Of a DNA stretch of 22,734 bases, positions 22,579-22,734 are shown piece by piece. The position numbers were made by a program, and so were the translations under genes. The stretch is from positions 1 through 22,734 of the forward strand of contig JAXJLD010000150.1 in assembly GCA_036297385.1 (NCBI GenBank), read 5' to 3'. Every line of letters starts with the position of its first letter. The first letter of the stretch is position 1. Origin of the DNA: Ventricola sp036297385. GTDB taxonomy: Bacteria; Bacillota; Clostridia; Christensenellales; Aristaeellaceae. Under the pieces are notes generated by a model. The model ran no database searches and was not told where the DNA came from. It saw only the letters and a list, made by a program, of their open reading frames with translations.

Positions 22579-22609
22579 GGAGCCGTCCTGAAAAGGCGGC
22601 TCCTTTTTT
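22579..22609 (+). terminator. Rho-independent terminator after the cytidylate kinase-like gene
   Basis: GGAGCCG pairs with CGGCTCC and, after a one-base bulge (22586), CCT pairs with AGG around a GAAA loop. Six T residues follow (22604-22609). Confidence 0.92.
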
Positions 22610-22654
22610 CGCGCATACGGTGTAATGCCGAATACGGTGTATATTCAATTCATT

Positions 22655-22734
22655 CAGCGCGAAGCGAAGAAGGGGGGTGAAATCCCCAAGCAGGTTTTGG
22701 GGACTGGAGCCTGCCGCCGCCAGTGGCGGAAACA
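22655..22734 (-). repeat. Dispersed repeat B, copy 2 (inverted copy of 2528-2610)
   Basis: The reverse complement matches 2528-2610 over about 80 bp, including the shared 17-nt tail (22658-22674). The right end runs off the window. Between the terminator and this repeat, 22610-22654 shows only a short duplicated ATACGGTGTA. Confidence 0.8.

Noticed and set aside
1..22734. tRNA, rRNA or other stable RNA genes
   Set aside because: No cloverleaf-like or rRNA sequence was recognised on either strand by eye; an automated tRNA scan was not possible.

Overview
This window looks like chromosomal DNA from a GC-rich Gram-positive bacterium of the Bacillota, probably class Clostridia and possibly a gut lineage. 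The evidence is gene content and order: MtaB (YqeV type) next to rpsU, rho followed by rpmE, and a division/cell-wall (dcw) cluster with a SpoVD-like PASTA penicillin-binding protein and a DivIB-type FtsQ. Promoters are of the sigma-A type, Shine-Dalgarno sites are strong GGAGG types, and Thr-Pro-rich tails occur on exported proteins. I cannot name a genus from the sequence alone. All genes but one are on the + strand.

Layout. 1-427 is non-coding and filled with repeat and hairpin modules. 428-2473 holds mtaB, a HIT-family hydrolase and rpsU (57 aa, with its own promoter and terminator). A second repeat type sits at 2528-2610. 2668-5479 holds a TRM11-like SAM methyltransferase, rho and rpmE. 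A 430-bp gap, 5480-5909, contains the rpmE terminator, a dyad, a candidate promoter and a 10-bp-phased array of MraZ-type boxes.

5910-17960 is the dcw cluster: mraZ, ftsL-like, pbp (spoVD/ftsI), murE, mraY, murD, ftsW, divIB/ftsQ, ftsA, ftsZ, closed by a strong terminator. It is a reduced cluster: rsmH, murF, murG, murC and murB are not in their usual slots. It also appears split into two transcription blocks by a good promoter before ftsA. That promoter and the mraZ promoter carry nearly the same 18-19 nt sequence over their -35 elements. FtsA has an altered phosphate-2 motif, and FtsZ has two conserved-peptide-like motifs in its tail.

18030-19547 encodes a polytopic GT-C-like glycosyltransferase. 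19548-19957 is again repeat DNA, including an inverted copy of the left-hand repeat. The only minus-strand gene, a secreted protein of unknown function, follows. It diverges from a D-2-hydroxyacid dehydrogenase gene interrupted by an in-frame TAG. A cytidylate kinase-like gene with promoter and terminator ends the coding part, and another repeat copy fills the right edge.

Together the central genes make lipid-linked peptidoglycan precursors (MurE, MraY, MurD), polymerise and crosslink septal wall (FtsW, PBP), and assemble the divisome (FtsL, DivIB, FtsA, FtsZ) under a likely MraZ feedback switch. The best candidates for something undescribed are the shared motif at the two division promoters, the MraZ-like boxes before ftsA, the unusual FtsA and FtsZ features, the structured element between mraY and murD, the modular hairpin repeats, and the lone in-frame TAG in a window where none of 20 genes ends in TAG.
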